Below are positions 43,702-52,985 of a DNA stretch of 64,000 nucleotides, in pieces; the stretch's first letter is position 1; the number at the start of each line of letters is the position of its first letter. The translations under genes and the position numbers were made by a program. Source of the DNA: Streptomyces diastaticus subsp. diastaticus (GTDB lineage: Bacteria; Actinomycetota; Actinomycetes; Streptomycetales; Streptomycetaceae); the NCBI RefSeq assembly GCF_011170125.1, contig NZ_BLLN01000001.1:186001-250000 (forward strand), given 5' to 3'. The notes below the pieces were generated by a model. That model ran no database searches. It saw only the letters and a list, made by a program, of their open reading frames with translations, and was not told the DNA's origin.

Positions 43702-44694
43702 TCACCTCCGGCGCAGGTCCGCCACCCTTCCGCGCTCGCCCAGTTGCTCCCCCAGGGCCCCGGGGCCGGTGGTCCCGCGCAGTTGCGGTCCGCCCGGTGG
43801 TGGCGCTCCGTGGACGGTCCGGCGCTGGCCGGGCAGGGGCATGTCGCGACGTACGGCGCCACTCCGGCCGCCGGCGGCGCCCGGCGGCGGCGGGGCTTCG
43901 GCGGGGGGCTGGTGGGAGCCGGCCACGGAGATCTGCACGCCCTGGTCGGCCAGGGCCTGGAGTTCGGCGGCGGCACGCTCCTCGTGGGGCGGCGGCTCGT
44001 CGGTGACCAGGCGGGTGATGAGATCGGTGGGCACCGTCTGGAACATGGTGTCACTGCCGAGCTTGGTGTGGTCGGCGAGGACCACGACCTCGGCGGCGGC
44101 CTGGACGAGGGCCCGGTCGACGCTGGCGGAGAGCATGTTGGAGGTGGACAGGCCCCGCTCGGCGGTGAGCCCGGTGCCCGAGATGAAGGCGCGGGAGACC
44201 CGCAGGCCCTGGAGGGACTGCTCGGCCCCACTGCCGACGAGGGCGTAGTTGGAGCCGCGCAGGGTGCCGCCGGTCATGACCACCTCCACCCGGTTGGCGT
44301 GGGCCAGCGCCTGGGCGACCAGCAGGGAGTTGGTGACGACGGTCAGTCCGGGGACCCGGGCCAGGCGGCGTGCCAGTTCCTGGGTGGTCGTACCGGCGCC
44401 GACCACCACGGCCTCCCCCTCGCCCACCAGCCCGGCGGCCAGGTCGGCGATGGCGGTCTTCTCCGCCGAGGCGAGGTGGGACTTCTGCGGGAACCCGGAT
44501 TCGCGGGTGAAACCTCCCGGGAGTACGGCGCCGCCGTGACGGCGGTCGAGGAGTCCTTCCGCCTCCAGCGCCCGCACGTCCCGCCGTACGGTCACTTCTG
44601 AGGTCTGGACGACGCGGGCGAGCTCCCGGAGCGACACCGCTCCGTTGGCCCGCACCATTTCGAGGATCAATTGGCGACGTTCTGCAGCGAACAC
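43702..44694 (-). CDS. DeoR/GlpR family transcriptional regulator
   Basis: A 330-residue regulator. The DeoR N-terminal HTH (FAAERRQLILEMVRANGAV, SEVTVRRDVRALEAEGLL, RRHGGAVL) is followed by the sugar-phosphate sensor domain (VVGAGTTTQELARRLA, VVTNSLLVAQALAH, VVLADHTKLGSD), which binds phosphorylated sugars. A Pro/Gly/Arg-rich tail of about 70 residues is atypical and may be disordered. GTG start at 44694, with no clear ribosome site. Because the nucleoside genes lie beside it, it is the best local candidate for the CTACGCGCGTAG repressor. Confidence 0.9.
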   Translation of the reverse strand: MFAAERRQLILEMVRANGAVSLRELARVVQTSEVTVRRDVRALEAEGLLDRRHGGAVLPGGFTRESGFPQKSHLASAEKTAIADLAAGLVGEGEAVVVGAGTTTQELARRLARVPGLTVVTNSLLVAQALAHANRVEVVMTGGTLRGSNYALVGSGAEQSLQGLRVSRAFISGTGLTAERGLSTSNMLSASVDRALVQAAAEVVVLADHTKLGSDTMFQTVPTDLITRLVTDEPPPHEERAAAELQALADQGVQISVAGSHQPPAEAPPPPGAAGGRSGAVRRDMPLPGQRRTVHGAPPPGGPQLRGTTGPGALGEQLGERGRVADLRRR

Positions 44695-44721
44695 GGAACT
44701 GACAGTAACGCCAACGACCGT

Positions 44722-44734
44722 CTGCTTTCAGCAG
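44722..44734. promoter_or_regulatory. Palindrome upstream of the DeoR gene
   Basis: CTGCT-TTC-AGCAG, perfect 5-bp arms 27 bp before the start codon, within the promoter; could be an autoregulatory site. Confidence 0.35.
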
Positions 44735-44973
44735 TTTGCGCCGGATAACAGAAATTGTTCGCACCCGGTCCACCGAGGTGGTATATGCGACTGGCGCATC
44801 CCGCGGCGCCCGCGCCCCCACGGCCCGCCCTCCGCCACCGGCGCGGCCCGAAGCAGGAACGCTCCTGCCCCACCTCGCTCCTGACCTGCGCGGGGCAGCC
44901 GGAAACGTCCGGGCCCCGGCGGCCTGCCGCGGCTGCCGGGGCCCGGGGGTGCGGCGCGTGGAGCCGCCGGACG

Positions 44974-46422
44974 TCAGGAGTCCGAGGCGAGCTTCCGGGT
45001 GTGGAGCTGGCGCGCGACCTCGGCGATCGAACCGGAGAGCGAGGGGTAGACCGTGAAGGTGTTGGCGATCTGCTCGACGGTCAGGTTGTTGTCGACGGCG
45101 ATCGAGATCGGGTGGATCAGCTCGGAGGCGCGCGGCGCCACCACGACACCGCCGACCACGATCCCGGTGCCCGGGCGGCAGAAGAGCTTCACGAAGCCGT
45201 CCCGGATGCCCTGCATCTTGGCGCGCGGGTTGCGCAGCAGCGGCAGCTTGACGACGCGGGCGTCTATCACGCCCTTGTCGACGTCGGCCTGGCTGTAGCC
45301 GACGGTGGCGATCTCGGGGTCCGTGAAGATGTTGCCGGAGACCGTCTTCAGGTCGAGCGGCGCGACCGCGTCGCCGAGGAAGTGGTACATCGCGATCCTG
45401 CCCTGCATGGCCGCGACCGAGGCGAGGGCGAAGACCCCGGTGACGTCACCGGCCGCGTAGACGCCGGGGGCCGAGGTGCGCGAGACCTTGTCGGTCCAGA
45501 TGTGGCCGGACTCCTTGAGGCGGACGCCCGCCTCCTCCAGCCCCATCCCCTGGCTGTTGGGGACGGCGCCGACCGCCATCAGGCAGTGGGTGCCCGAGAT
45601 GACCCGGCCGTCGGCGAGGGTGACCTCGACGCGGTCGCCGACCCTCTCGGCGGACTGGGCGCGCGAGCGGGCCATGACGTTCATGCCGCGGCGGCGGAAG
45701 ACGTCCTCCAGGACGGCGGCGGCGTCCGGGTCCTCGCCGGGGAGCACCCGGTCGCGGCTGGAGACCAGCGTGACCCGGGAACCGAGTGCCTGGTACGCCC
45801 CGGCGAACTCGGCGCCGGTGACGCCGGAGCCGACCACGATCAGCTCCTCGGGGAGTTCGTCGAGGTCGTAGACCTGGGTCCAGTTGAGGATGCGCTCGCC
45901 GTCGGGCTGGGCGTCGGGCAGCTCGCGCGGGTGGCCGCCGGTCGCCAGCAGCACCGCGTCGGCGGTCAGCCGCTCCTCGGTGCCGTCGGCGGCGGCCACC
46001 ACGACGGTGCGCGAGCCGTCGGTCTGCTGCTGGCCCTCCAGCCGGCCCCGGCCCCGCAGCACCCGGGCACCGGCCCGGGTGACCGAGGCGGTGATGTCGT
46101 GCGACTGGGCGAGCGCGAGCCGCTTCACCCGTCGGTTGACCTTGCCGAGGTCGACGCCGACCACCCGCGCGGGTGAGTCGATGTGCGGGGTGTCGTCGGC
46201 GACGATGATGCCCAGTTCCTCGTAGGAGGAGTCGAAGGTCGTCATCACCTCGGCGGTGGCGATGAGGGTCTTGGACGGGACGCAGTCGGTCAGCACCGAC
46301 GCCCCGCCCAGGCCGTCGCAGTCGACGACGGTCACCTCCGCGCCGAGTTGCGCGGCCACCAGCGCCGCCTCGTAGCCGCCAGGTCCGCCACCGATGATCA
46401 CGATCCGAGTCACGTACTCCAT
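44974..46422 (-). CDS. lpdA: NAD(P)H-quinone dehydrogenase, LpdA type
   Basis: A 482-residue flavoprotein of the disulfide-reductase fold. FAD motif [23 protein letters not shown] motif [16 protein letters not shown] and the FAD site VYAAGDVTG are present, plus the dimerisation domain. In the redox site, canonical GGxCLNxGCIPSK is GGA-S42-VLTD-C47-VPSK, so the first cysteine is Ser and the disulfide cannot form. This matches mycobacterial LpdA (Rv3303c), an NAD(P)H:quinone reductase and not a lipoamide dehydrogenase. The ATG at 46422 is preferred; a GTG at 46413 is possible. Confidence 0.9.
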   Translation of the reverse strand: MEYVTRIVIIGGGPGGYEAALVAAQLGAEVTVVDCDGLGGASVLTDCVPSKTLIATAEVMTTFDSSYEELGIIVADDTPHIDSPARVVGVDLGKVNRRVKRLALAQSHDITASVTRAGARVLRGRGRLEGQQQTDGSRTVVVAAADGTEERLTADAVLLATGGHPRELPDAQPDGERILNWTQVYDLDELPEELIVVGSGVTGAEFAGAYQALGSRVTLVSSRDRVLPGEDPDAAAVLEDVFRRRGMNVMARSRAQSAERVGDRVEVTLADGRVISGTHCLMAVGAVPNSQGMGLEEAGVRLKESGHIWTDKVSRTSAPGVYAAGDVTGVFALASVAAMQGRIAMYHFLGDAVAPLDLKTVSGNIFTDPEIATVGYSQADVDKGVIDARVVKLPLLRNPRAKMQGIRDGFVKLFCRPGTGIVVGGVVVAPRASELIHPISIAVDNNLTVEQIANTFTVYPSLSGSIAEVARQLHTRKLASDS

Positions 46423-46549
46423 TGTCCCGCACGCCTCGGGAAGCGACGCCCCGGGGCCCTCCGTCCGGGGTGCGCGAGGCGCGGCGCCGCTGCGAGCTGT
46501 GCTTCCGTAAGACCCGGCCGCCCGCCGCTCCTGCCGTACCCTCGGAACC

Positions 46550-46987
46550 ATGTCGCTCTTCGCCGCCTACGCCGGCACCCTCGACGCGCGGCTCATGTCC
46601 CGCCGCGCCCCGCACTCCCCGCTGCGCGCCACCGGCTGGCTCAACGGGTGGCGGCTCACCTTCGGCGGCGAGCACCTGGGCTGGGAGGGGGCGCTCGCCA
46701 CCATCGTGGAGGCGCCGCGCTCGCAGGTCTTCGTGGCGTTGTACGACATCGCGCCGATGGACGAGGACGCGATGGACCGGTGGGAGGGCGTGGGCCTGGA
46801 CATCTACCGCCGGATGCGGGTCCGGGTGGACACCCTGGACGCCACCGAACCGGCCTGGGTCTACGTCCTCAACGGCTACGAGGGCGGACTGCCCTCCGCC
46901 CGCTACCTCGGCGAGATCGCCGACGCCGCCGAATCCGCGGGCGCCCCCCACGACTACGTGATGGAACTGCGCAAACGACCCTGCTGA
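46550..46987 (+). CDS. Gamma-glutamylcyclotransferase-like protein
   Basis: A 145-residue GGCT-fold protein. [18 protein letters not shown] resembles the substrate-binding YGTL/YGSN loop, [19 protein letters not shown] carries the segment with the likely catalytic Glu, and [20 protein letters not shown] closes the barrel. Such proteins release 5-oxoproline from gamma-glutamyl compounds. ATG at 46550. Divergent from lpdA; deoD follows in the same direction 84 bp later. Confidence 0.85.
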   Translation: MSLFAAYAGTLDARLMSRRAPHSPLRATGWLNGWRLTFGGEHLGWEGALATIVEAPRSQVFVALYDIAPMDEDAMDRWEGVGLDIYRRMRVRVDTLDATEPAWVYVLNGYEGGLPSARYLGEIADAAESAGAPHDYVMELRKRPC

Positions 46988-47033
46988 CCGCGACGGACCG
47001 CCAACTGGTCCGTACCTTAATCATCCCCGCCGT

Positions 47034-47045
47034 CTACGCGCGTAG
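47034..47045. promoter_or_regulatory. Nucleoside-regulon operator upstream of deoD
   Basis: Perfect 12-bp palindrome CTACGCGCGTAG ending 25 bp before the deoD GTG. It lies where a -35 would be relative to the TACGCT (47058-47063) -10 candidate. Identical copies precede deoC and add. Confidence 0.78.
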
Positions 47046-47070
47046 GCAGGGAACGGCTACGCTCTCCCCC

Positions 47071-47895
47071 GTGAACGCATCTGCCATCCCCGGACACCTG
47101 CCCAGCGACCCCTACACCGCGGCGGACGACGCGGCCGCCACGCTGCGCGCGCTGACCGGTGCCGAGACCCACGACGTCGCCCTGGTGATGGGCTCGGGCT
47201 GGCTGCCCGCGGCCGACCAGCTCGGCCCCGCGGACCACGAGTTCCCCGTCACCGAACTGCCCGGCTTCCCGCCGCCGGCCGTCGAGGGCCACGCCGGCAC
47301 CGTCCGCTCCCAGCTCATCGAGGGCCGCCGCGCCCTGGTCTTCCTCGGCCGCACCCACTTCTACGAGGGTCGCGGCGTCGCGGCCGTCGTGCACGGAGTG
47401 CGCACCGCGGTCGCCGCCGGCTGCAAGACCATCGTGCTGACCAACGGCTGCGGCGGTCTGCGCGAGGGCATGGCCCCCGGTCAGCCGGTCCTCATCAGCG
47501 ACCACCTGAACCTCACCGCCTCCTCCCCGATCGTCGGCGCCCGCTTCGTCGACCTGACCGACCTCTACTCGCCCCGGCTGCGCGCTCTGTGCAAGGAGAT
47601 CGACCCCGGCCTGGAGGAGGGCGTCTACGCCCAGTTCACCGGGCCGCACTACGAGACGCCCGCCGAGATCCGGATGGCCCGCACGCTCGGCGCGGACCTG
47701 GTCGGCATGTCCACCGCGCTGGAGGCCATCGCCGCTCGTGAGGCGGGCGCCGAGGTGCTGGGCATCTCCCTGGTCACCAACCTCGCCGCCGGGATGACCG
47801 GCCAGCCGCTGAGCCACGAGGAGGTGCTCCAGGCCGGCCGTGACTCCGCCACCCGGATGGGAGCGCTCCTGCGCCAGGTCCTCGGCCGCGTCTGA
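47071..47895 (+). CDS. deoD: Purine nucleoside phosphorylase
   Basis: A 274-residue trimeric-type PNP, converting purine nucleosides and phosphate to base and (deoxy)ribose 1-phosphate. Signatures: [14 protein letters not shown] (phosphate loop), [42 protein letters not shown], and [11 protein letters not shown]; the active-site Asn is in SLVTNLAAG. The GTG at 47071 has no ribosome site but a TACGCT -10-like hexamer ends 7 bases upstream, so it is likely leaderless. Named for the equivalent deoD locus in S. coelicolor and mycobacteria. Confidence 0.93.
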   Translation: MNASAIPGHLPSDPYTAADDAAATLRALTGAETHDVALVMGSGWLPAADQLGPADHEFPVTELPGFPPPAVEGHAGTVRSQLIEGRRALVFLGRTHFYEGRGVAAVVHGVRTAVAAGCKTIVLTNGCGGLREGMAPGQPVLISDHLNLTASSPIVGARFVDLTDLYSPRLRALCKEIDPGLEEGVYAQFTGPHYETPAEIRMARTLGADLVGMSTALEAIAAREAGAEVLGISLVTNLAAGMTGQPLSHEEVLQAGRDSATRMGALLRQVLGRV

Positions 47896-47922
47896 CCGAG
47901 CCCGCTCCCCGAGCGGCCCTTC

Positions 47923-47958
47923 CGGGCGCCCGCCCGCCGTCGCTCGGGCGCCCGCCCG
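47923..47958. repeat. Short direct repeat between deoD and the mutase gene
   Basis: CGGGCGCCCGCCCG occurs twice (47923-47936, 47945-47958) with an 8-base spacer. Each copy contains the palindrome CGGGCGCCCG, so it could act as paired hairpins. Confidence 0.6.
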
Positions 47959-47988
47959 TCCGCCGTCCCGCCCGCAGAGAGGCACCGT

Positions 47989-49653
47989 ATGTCCGCCCCG
48001 TCCGACGACCTGAACCGGCGGGCCGCCGCCTGGCTCGCCGAGGACCCCGACCCCGAGACCCGCGCGGAACTGGCCGCCCTGATCCAGGCCGCCGAGACCG
48101 ATCCGGCGCCGCTGGCCGAGCGGTTCGCGGGGACGCTGACCTTCGGCACGGCGGGGCTGCGCGGCGAACTGGGCGCGGGCCCCACCCGGATGAACCGGGC
48201 CGTGGTGATCCGGGCCGCCGCCGGACTCGCCGCCCACCTGCGGGACACCGGGCAGGCAGAGGCCGGGCCGGTCGTCATCGGCTACGACGCGCGGCACAAC
48301 TCCGCCCGGTTCGCCCGCGACACCGCCGAGGTCATGGCGGGCGCGGGGCTGACCGCCCTGCTGCTCCCCCGCCCGCTGCCCACCCCGGTCCTGGCCTTCG
48401 CCGTCCGGCACCTGGGCGCGGTCGCGGGCGTCGAGGTGACGGCCAGCCACAACCCGCCCCGGGACAACGGCTACAAGGTCTACCTCGGCGACGGCAGCCA
48501 GATCGTCGAGCCCGCCGACGCCGAGATCGCGGCCCGGATCGCGGCCGTCGGCGCGCTGGACTCCGTACCGCGTACCGAGGGCGGCGGGACGGTGCTCGAC
48601 GAGGCGGTGGTCGAGGCCTACCTGGACCGTGCCGCCGGTGTCCTCGCCGCCGGCTCCGCCAGGTCGGCGACCACCGTCCACACCGCGCTGCACGGCGTGG
48701 GCGCCGCCCCGCTGGCGGCAGCCTTCGCGCGGGCCGGGTTCCCGGCGCCGGTGCCGGTGGCCGAGCAGGCCGAGCCGGACCCGGACTTCCCCACCGTGGC
48801 CTTCCCCAACCCGGAGGAGCCAGGCGCCATGGACCTGGCGCTCGCCACCGCCCGCCGAGTCTGCCCCGACCTGGTCCTCGCCAACGACCCGGACGCGGAC
48901 CGGCTCGCGGCCGCCGTCCCGGACGAGGCGGCCGAGGGCGGCTGGCGGATGCTGCGCGGCGACGAGACGGGCGCACTGCTCGCCGCCCACCTGGTCCGCC
49001 GCGGACTGCCCGAGGGCGGGGTGCTCGCCACCTCGGTCGTCTCCTCCTCGCTGCTGTCGAAGATCGCCGAGGCGGCCGGTGCCGGGTACGCGGAGACGCT
49101 GACCGGCTTCAAGTGGATCTCCCGCGCCGAGGGGCTGGCCTACGGCTACGAGGAGGCGCTCGGGTACTGCGTCGACCCGGACGGCGTCCGCGACAAGGAC
49201 GGCATCACGGCGGCGCTCCTCCTGACCGAGCTGGCCTCGGAGCTGAAGGCGGACGGGCGGACGCTGCTGGACCTGCTGGACGAACTGGCGGTCCGCCACG
49301 GCGTCCACGCCACCTCGCAGCTCTCGGTCCGGGTGGAGGACCTGTCCGTCATCGCCCGCGCCATGGAGCGGCTGCGTTCGGCTCCGCCCGAGCGCCTGGG
49401 CGGGCTGCCGGTGGTGCGGACCGAGGACCTGAGCGCGGGCGCGGGCGGACTGCCGCCCACCGACGGCCTGCGGTACACCCTGGACGGGGCGCGGGTCGTG
49501 GTCCGCCCGAGCGGCACCGAGCCCAAGCTCAAGTGCTACCTGGAAGCGGTCGTCCCGGTCGGCGGCCCGGAGGGGCTGCCCGAGGCGCGGGCCGCCGCCG
49601 CCCGGACGCTGGCCGCCGTCGAGGCGGACCTCGCCGAGGCCGCCGGGCTCTGA
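47989..49653 (+). CDS. pmmB: Phosphomannomutase/phosphoglucomutase family (PmmB-like)
   Basis: A 554-residue alpha-D-phosphohexomutase. Phosphoserine loop EVTASHNPPRDNGYKVY, metal-binding loop ANDPDADRLA, sugar-recognition GDETGALLA, and phosphate-binding RPSGTEPKLK are all present. The GDET motif and long length resemble the phosphopentomutase-like subgroup, which would fit removal of ribose 1-phosphate made by deoD. It lies 93 bases after deoD and may be co-transcribed. ATG follows GAGAGG. Confidence 0.9.
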   Translation: MSAPSDDLNRRAAAWLAEDPDPETRAELAALIQAAETDPAPLAERFAGTLTFGTAGLRGELGAGPTRMNRAVVIRAAAGLAAHLRDTGQAEAGPVVIGYDARHNSARFARDTAEVMAGAGLTALLLPRPLPTPVLAFAVRHLGAVAGVEVTASHNPPRDNGYKVYLGDGSQIVEPADAEIAARIAAVGALDSVPRTEGGGTVLDEAVVEAYLDRAAGVLAAGSARSATTVHTALHGVGAAPLAAAFARAGFPAPVPVAEQAEPDPDFPTVAFPNPEEPGAMDLALATARRVCPDLVLANDPDADRLAAAVPDEAAEGGWRMLRGDETGALLAAHLVRRGLPEGGVLATSVVSSSLLSKIAEAAGAGYAETLTGFKWISRAEGLAYGYEEALGYCVDPDGVRDKDGITAALLLTELASELKADGRTLLDLLDELAVRHGVHATSQLSVRVEDLSVIARAMERLRSAPPERLGGLPVVRTEDLSAGAGGLPPTDGLRYTLDGARVVVRPSGTEPKLKCYLEAVVPVGGPEGLPEARAAAARTLAAVEADLAEAAGL

Positions 49654-49666
49654 CCGCCCGGACCGT

Positions 49667-49716
49667 GCGTACGACTCCGCCGCCGTCCCCGGAGGGAGGG
49701 CGGCGGAGTCGTACGC
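49667..49716. terminator. Bidirectional hairpin terminator
   Basis: Perfect 18-bp stem GCGTACGACTCCGCCGCC (49667-49684) with 49699-49716, 14-base loop, between the mutase and the convergent PH-domain gene. Confidence 0.85.
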
Positions 49717-49737
49717 GCGGACGGGGCGGGCCGGGGC

Positions 49738-50349
49738 TCAGCCGGTCGCGACCAGCACCACCAGCGCGATCGCGCCCACGGCGGTCGGCGCGATGATCTC
49801 GTACGCCCAGCGCACCACGGCGGGTCCCTGTGCGGTCGGTGCGGCGGCGCGGCGCTCGGCGATCTCCCGCAGGTCCTCGACGGCCTGGTCGGAGTCGCTG
49901 CGGACGGGCTGGGAGACGGTGGTCGGGGTGGCGCCGTGCGGGTCGGCCACCGCGTCGCGCATCTGGGCCCGGGCGGCCTTCTTGCGGGCGCGCAGCGAGA
50001 CCGGGAGCGCCCAGAGCTGGTAGGTGCGGCCGTCGCTGCGGACCTCGTTGGTGAAGCCGGAGCGCAGTTCGGCCACGGCGGCCCAGGGCAGCGTGACGGT
50101 GCGGAAGGGGTTGCGGACGGTGAGGCGGTCCTCGTCGGAGACGACGGCCGGGCGCAGCGTGTAGGCGACGACCAGCGGGACCAGCGTCACCAGCGCGGCG
50201 AGGGCCACCCACGGGGTGCGCCCGCTGCCGCGCCAGATCGCGTCGACGCCGAACCAGGCGCCGAGTGCCAGCAGCAGGGCGCCGGTCACCAGGGAGGCGG
50301 TGGACCGGTGGGTTCTCGGCTCCGGTGCGGAGGACTGCGGGGTGCTCAT
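49738..50349 (-). CDS. Membrane protein with bacterial PH domain
   Basis: A 203-residue protein. Two N-terminal transmembrane helices (LVTGALLLALGAWFGVDAI, WVALAALVTLVPLVVAYTL) are followed by a bacterial PH domain (TVRNPFRTVTLPWAAVAELRSG and YQLWALPVSL). A linker and C-terminal transmembrane helix (AVGAIALVVLVATG) complete it. Bacterial PH domains are membrane-associated with unknown ligands. ATG at 50349 is divergent from deoC. Confidence 0.83.
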   Translation of the reverse strand: MSTPQSSAPEPRTHRSTASLVTGALLLALGAWFGVDAIWRGSGRTPWVALAALVTLVPLVVAYTLRPAVVSDEDRLTVRNPFRTVTLPWAAVAELRSGFTNEVRSDGRTYQLWALPVSLRARKKAARAQMRDAVADPHGATPTTVSQPVRSDSDQAVEDLREIAERRAAAPTAQGPAVVRWAYEIIAPTAVGAIALVVLVATG

Positions 50350-50480
50350 GAGTGCGATTCTGCCCCACGGCCCACACGCCCCGGCCGTACGGCCACCCGC
50401 GCGCGCCCTGTCCGCCCGCTCGCGCACGCCCCGGAGAGGGCCGCGCTCCCACTCTCCCGCCCCTGCGGCTGTACACCGTC

Positions 50481-50492
50481 CTACGCGCGTAG
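50481..50492. promoter_or_regulatory. Nucleoside-regulon operator upstream of deoC
   Basis: Perfect CTACGCGCGTAG 14 bp before the deoC GTG, overlapping a TAGATA -10-like hexamer (50490-50495). Identical to the sites at 47034 and 62519. It also lies in the divergent promoter of the PH-domain gene. Confidence 0.8.
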
Positions 50493-50506
50493 ATATGCTC
50501 ACCGGC

Positions 50507-51466
50507 GTGAGTATGTCCAGGAAGGAACTCAAGAGTGAGTTCGGCGACGTGACCGCCACGGAGACCGGCCTCCGCCGGTTCCTGCACGGGCTGCCCGGCG
50601 TCGACCCGGTAGGACTGGAGGCCCGCGCCGCCGCGCTCGGGACCAGGTCCATCAAGACCACGGCCAAGGCGTACGCCCTGGACCTGGCGATCTCCATGAT
50701 CGACCTGACCACGCTGGAGGGGTCCGACACGGCGGGGAAGGTGCGGGCGCTCGGCGCCAAGGCCGTCCTGCCCGATCCGTCGGACCGCTCGACGCCGCGG
50801 GTCGCCGCCGTCTGCGTCTACCCCGACATGGTGGCCACCGCGAAGGCCGCCGTCGCCGGTTCGCCGGTGAAGGTCGCCTCGGTGGCGACCGGCTTCCCCG
50901 CCGGGCGGGTCACGCTCGACGTGAAGCTGGCCGACACCCGCGAGGCGGTCGCGGCGGGCGCCGACGAGATCGACATGGTGATCGACCGGGGCGCGTTCCT
51001 CGCGGGGAACTACGGCAAGGTCCACGAGGAGATCACCGCCGTCAAGGATGCCTCGGGCCCGGCCCGGCTGAAGGTCATCTTCGAGACCGGCGAGCTGTCC
51101 ACGTACGACAACATCCGCCGTGCCTCGTGGCTGGCGATGCTGGCCGGAGCCGACTTCATCAAGACCTCGACCGGCAAGGTCGGCGTCAACGCCACCCCCG
51201 CCAACACCCTGTTGATGCTCCAGGCCGTCCGCGACTTCCGCGACCGGACCGGCGTCCGGATCGGGGTGAAGCCCGCGGGCGGCATCCGCACGGCGAAGGA
51301 CGCCGTGAAGTTCCTGGTGCTGGTGAACGAGACGGCGGGCCCGGACTGGCTGGACAGCCACTGGTTCCGCTTCGGCGCCTCCAGCCTCCTCGGCGACCTG
51401 CTGATGCAGCGCCAGAAGCTCCGTACCGGCCGATACTCCGGCCCCGACTACGTCACGGTGGACTGA
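50507..51466 (+). CDS. deoC: Deoxyribose-phosphate aldolase
   Basis: A 319-residue class I aldolase that splits 2-deoxyribose 5-phosphate into glyceraldehyde 3-phosphate and acetaldehyde. The Schiff-base lysine lies in FIKTSTGKVG, and GVKPAGGIRT carries the second lysine. Family members are usually 220-260 residues; this one has extensions at both ends, as in other Streptomyces DeoC. The GTG at 50507 follows closely on a -10-like hexamer, so it may be leaderless. An aldehyde dehydrogenase gene starts one base after its stop, to oxidise the acetaldehyde. Confidence 0.94.
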   Translation: MSMSRKELKSEFGDVTATETGLRRFLHGLPGVDPVGLEARAAALGTRSIKTTAKAYALDLAISMIDLTTLEGSDTAGKVRALGAKAVLPDPSDRSTPRVAAVCVYPDMVATAKAAVAGSPVKVASVATGFPAGRVTLDVKLADTREAVAAGADEIDMVIDRGAFLAGNYGKVHEEITAVKDASGPARLKVIFETGELSTYDNIRRASWLAMLAGADFIKTSTGKVGVNATPANTLLMLQAVRDFRDRTGVRIGVKPAGGIRTAKDAVKFLVLVNETAGPDWLDSHWFRFGASSLLGDLLMQRQKLRTGRYSGPDYVTVD

Positions 51467-51467
51467 G

Positions 51468-52985
51468 ATGGCCGAGATGAGCGAGACGACGACCGGCGCG
51501 GCGAAGGACGCCGCGGGTTCCCCGGGTTCTCCCGGCGACCTCGGCCCCTTCGGCCCCTTCGTCTACGCGCCCGCACCCGAGTCCCGCGCGGTGGTGGACC
51601 TCGCCCCCTCCTACGGACTCTTCATCGACGGCGAGTTCACCGAGGCGGCCGACGGGCAGGTCTTCAAGACCCTCTCCCCGTCCACCGAGGAGGTCCTCGC
51701 CGAGGTGGCCCGCGCGGGCGCCGAGGACGTGGACCGCGCGGTCGGGGCGGCCCGCGGGGCGTTCGGCCCCTGGTCGGCGCTGCCCGGCTCCGAGCGTGCC
51801 AAGTACCTCTTCCGGATCGCCCGGATCATCCAGGAGCGCAGCCGCGAACTGGCCGTCCTGGAGACCCTGGACAACGGCAAGCCCATCAAGGAGACCCGCG
51901 ACAGCGACCTCCCGCTGGTCGCCGCGCACTTCTTCTACTACGCGGGCTGGGCCGACAAGCTGGAGCACGCCGGTTTCGGCCCCGCCCCGCGCCCGCTCGG
52001 CGTGGCCGCCCAGGTCATCCCGTGGAACTTCCCGCTGCTGATGCTGGCGTGGAAGATCGCCCCGGCGCTGGCGGCGGGCAACACCGTCGTGCTGAAGCCC
52101 GCCGAGACGACGCCGCTCTCCGCGCTCTTCTTCGCCGACATCTGCCGCAGCGCGGGCCTGCCCAAGGGCGTCGTCAACATCCTCCCCGGCTACGGCGACG
52201 CGGGCGCGGCCCTGACCGCCCACCCCGACGTCGACAAGGTCGCCTTCACCGGCTCGACCGCGGTCGGCAAGGAGATCGCCCGCACGGTCGCGGGCACCCG
52301 CAAGAAGCTCACCCTGGAACTGGGCGGCAAGGGCGCCAACATCGTCTTCGACGACGCCCCGCTCGACCAGGCCGTCGAGGGCGTCGTCAACGGCGTCTTC
52401 TTCAACCAGGGGCAGGTCTGCTGCGCCGGTTCGCGCCTGCTGGTCCAGGAGTCGGTGGCCGAGGAGGTGGTGGACGCCCTCAAGCGGCGGCTGGCCACGC
52501 TGCGCCTCGGCGACCCGCTGGACAAGAACACCGACATCGGCGCGATCAACTCCGCCGGGCAGCTGGCCCGGATCACCGAGCTGACCGACGCGGGCGAGGC
52601 GGAGGGCGCCGAGCGCTGGAGCGCCCCCTGCGAGCTGCCGTCCACCGGACACTGGTTCGCGCCGACCGTCTTCACCCAGGTCACCCAGGCCCACCGGATC
52701 GCCCGTGAGGAGATCTTCGGCCCGGTCCTGTCGGTGCTGACCTTCCGCACCCCGGCCGAGGCGGTCGCCAAGGCCAACAACACGCCGTACGGCCTCTCCG
52801 CCGGCATCTGGTCGGAGAAGGGCTCGCGCATCCTCGCGGTCGCCGAGAGGCTGCGCGCGGGCGTGGTGTGGGCCAACTCGTTCAACAAGTTCGACCCCAC
52901 GTCGCCGTTCGGCGGCTACAAGGAGTCGGGCCACGGCCGCGAGGGCGGCCGGCACGGTCTGGAGGCGTACCTCGATGTCCGATAA
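51468..52985 (+). CDS. Aldehyde dehydrogenase (complete domain)
   Basis: A 505-residue NAD(P) aldehyde dehydrogenase. The cofactor-binding IPWNFPLLML, the catalytic Glu284 in ELGGKGAN and the nucleophile region GQVC318C319AGSR are intact. Ends in a typical SFNKFDPTSPFGGYKESG. It overlaps the start of the next gene by 11 bases, and its own start follows the deoC stop by one base; the three genes form a tightly coupled unit. In context it likely oxidises acetaldehyde from DeoC to acetate. Confidence 0.93.
   Translation: MAEMSETTTGAAKDAAGSPGSPGDLGPFGPFVYAPAPESRAVVDLAPSYGLFIDGEFTEAADGQVFKTLSPSTEEVLAEVARAGAEDVDRAVGAARGAFGPWSALPGSERAKYLFRIARIIQERSRELAVLETLDNGKPIKETRDSDLPLVAAHFFYYAGWADKLEHAGFGPAPRPLGVAAQVIPWNFPLLMLAWKIAPALAAGNTVVLKPAETTPLSALFFADICRSAGLPKGVVNILPGYGDAGAALTAHPDVDKVAFTGSTAVGKEIARTVAGTRKKLTLELGGKGANIVFDDAPLDQAVEGVVNGVFFNQGQVCCAGSRLLVQESVAEEVVDALKRRLATLRLGDPLDKNTDIGAINSAGQLARITELTDAGEAEGAERWSAPCELPSTGHWFAPTVFTQVTQAHRIAREEIFGPVLSVLTFRTPAEAVAKANNTPYGLSAGIWSEKGSRILAVAERLRAGVVWANSFNKFDPTSPFGGYKESGHGREGGRHGLEAYLDVR

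Noticed and set aside
47017..49308. 763-residue minus-strand open frame over deoD and the mutase
   Set aside because: Shadow frame of two well-matched plus-strand genes, without start signal or recognisable domain.
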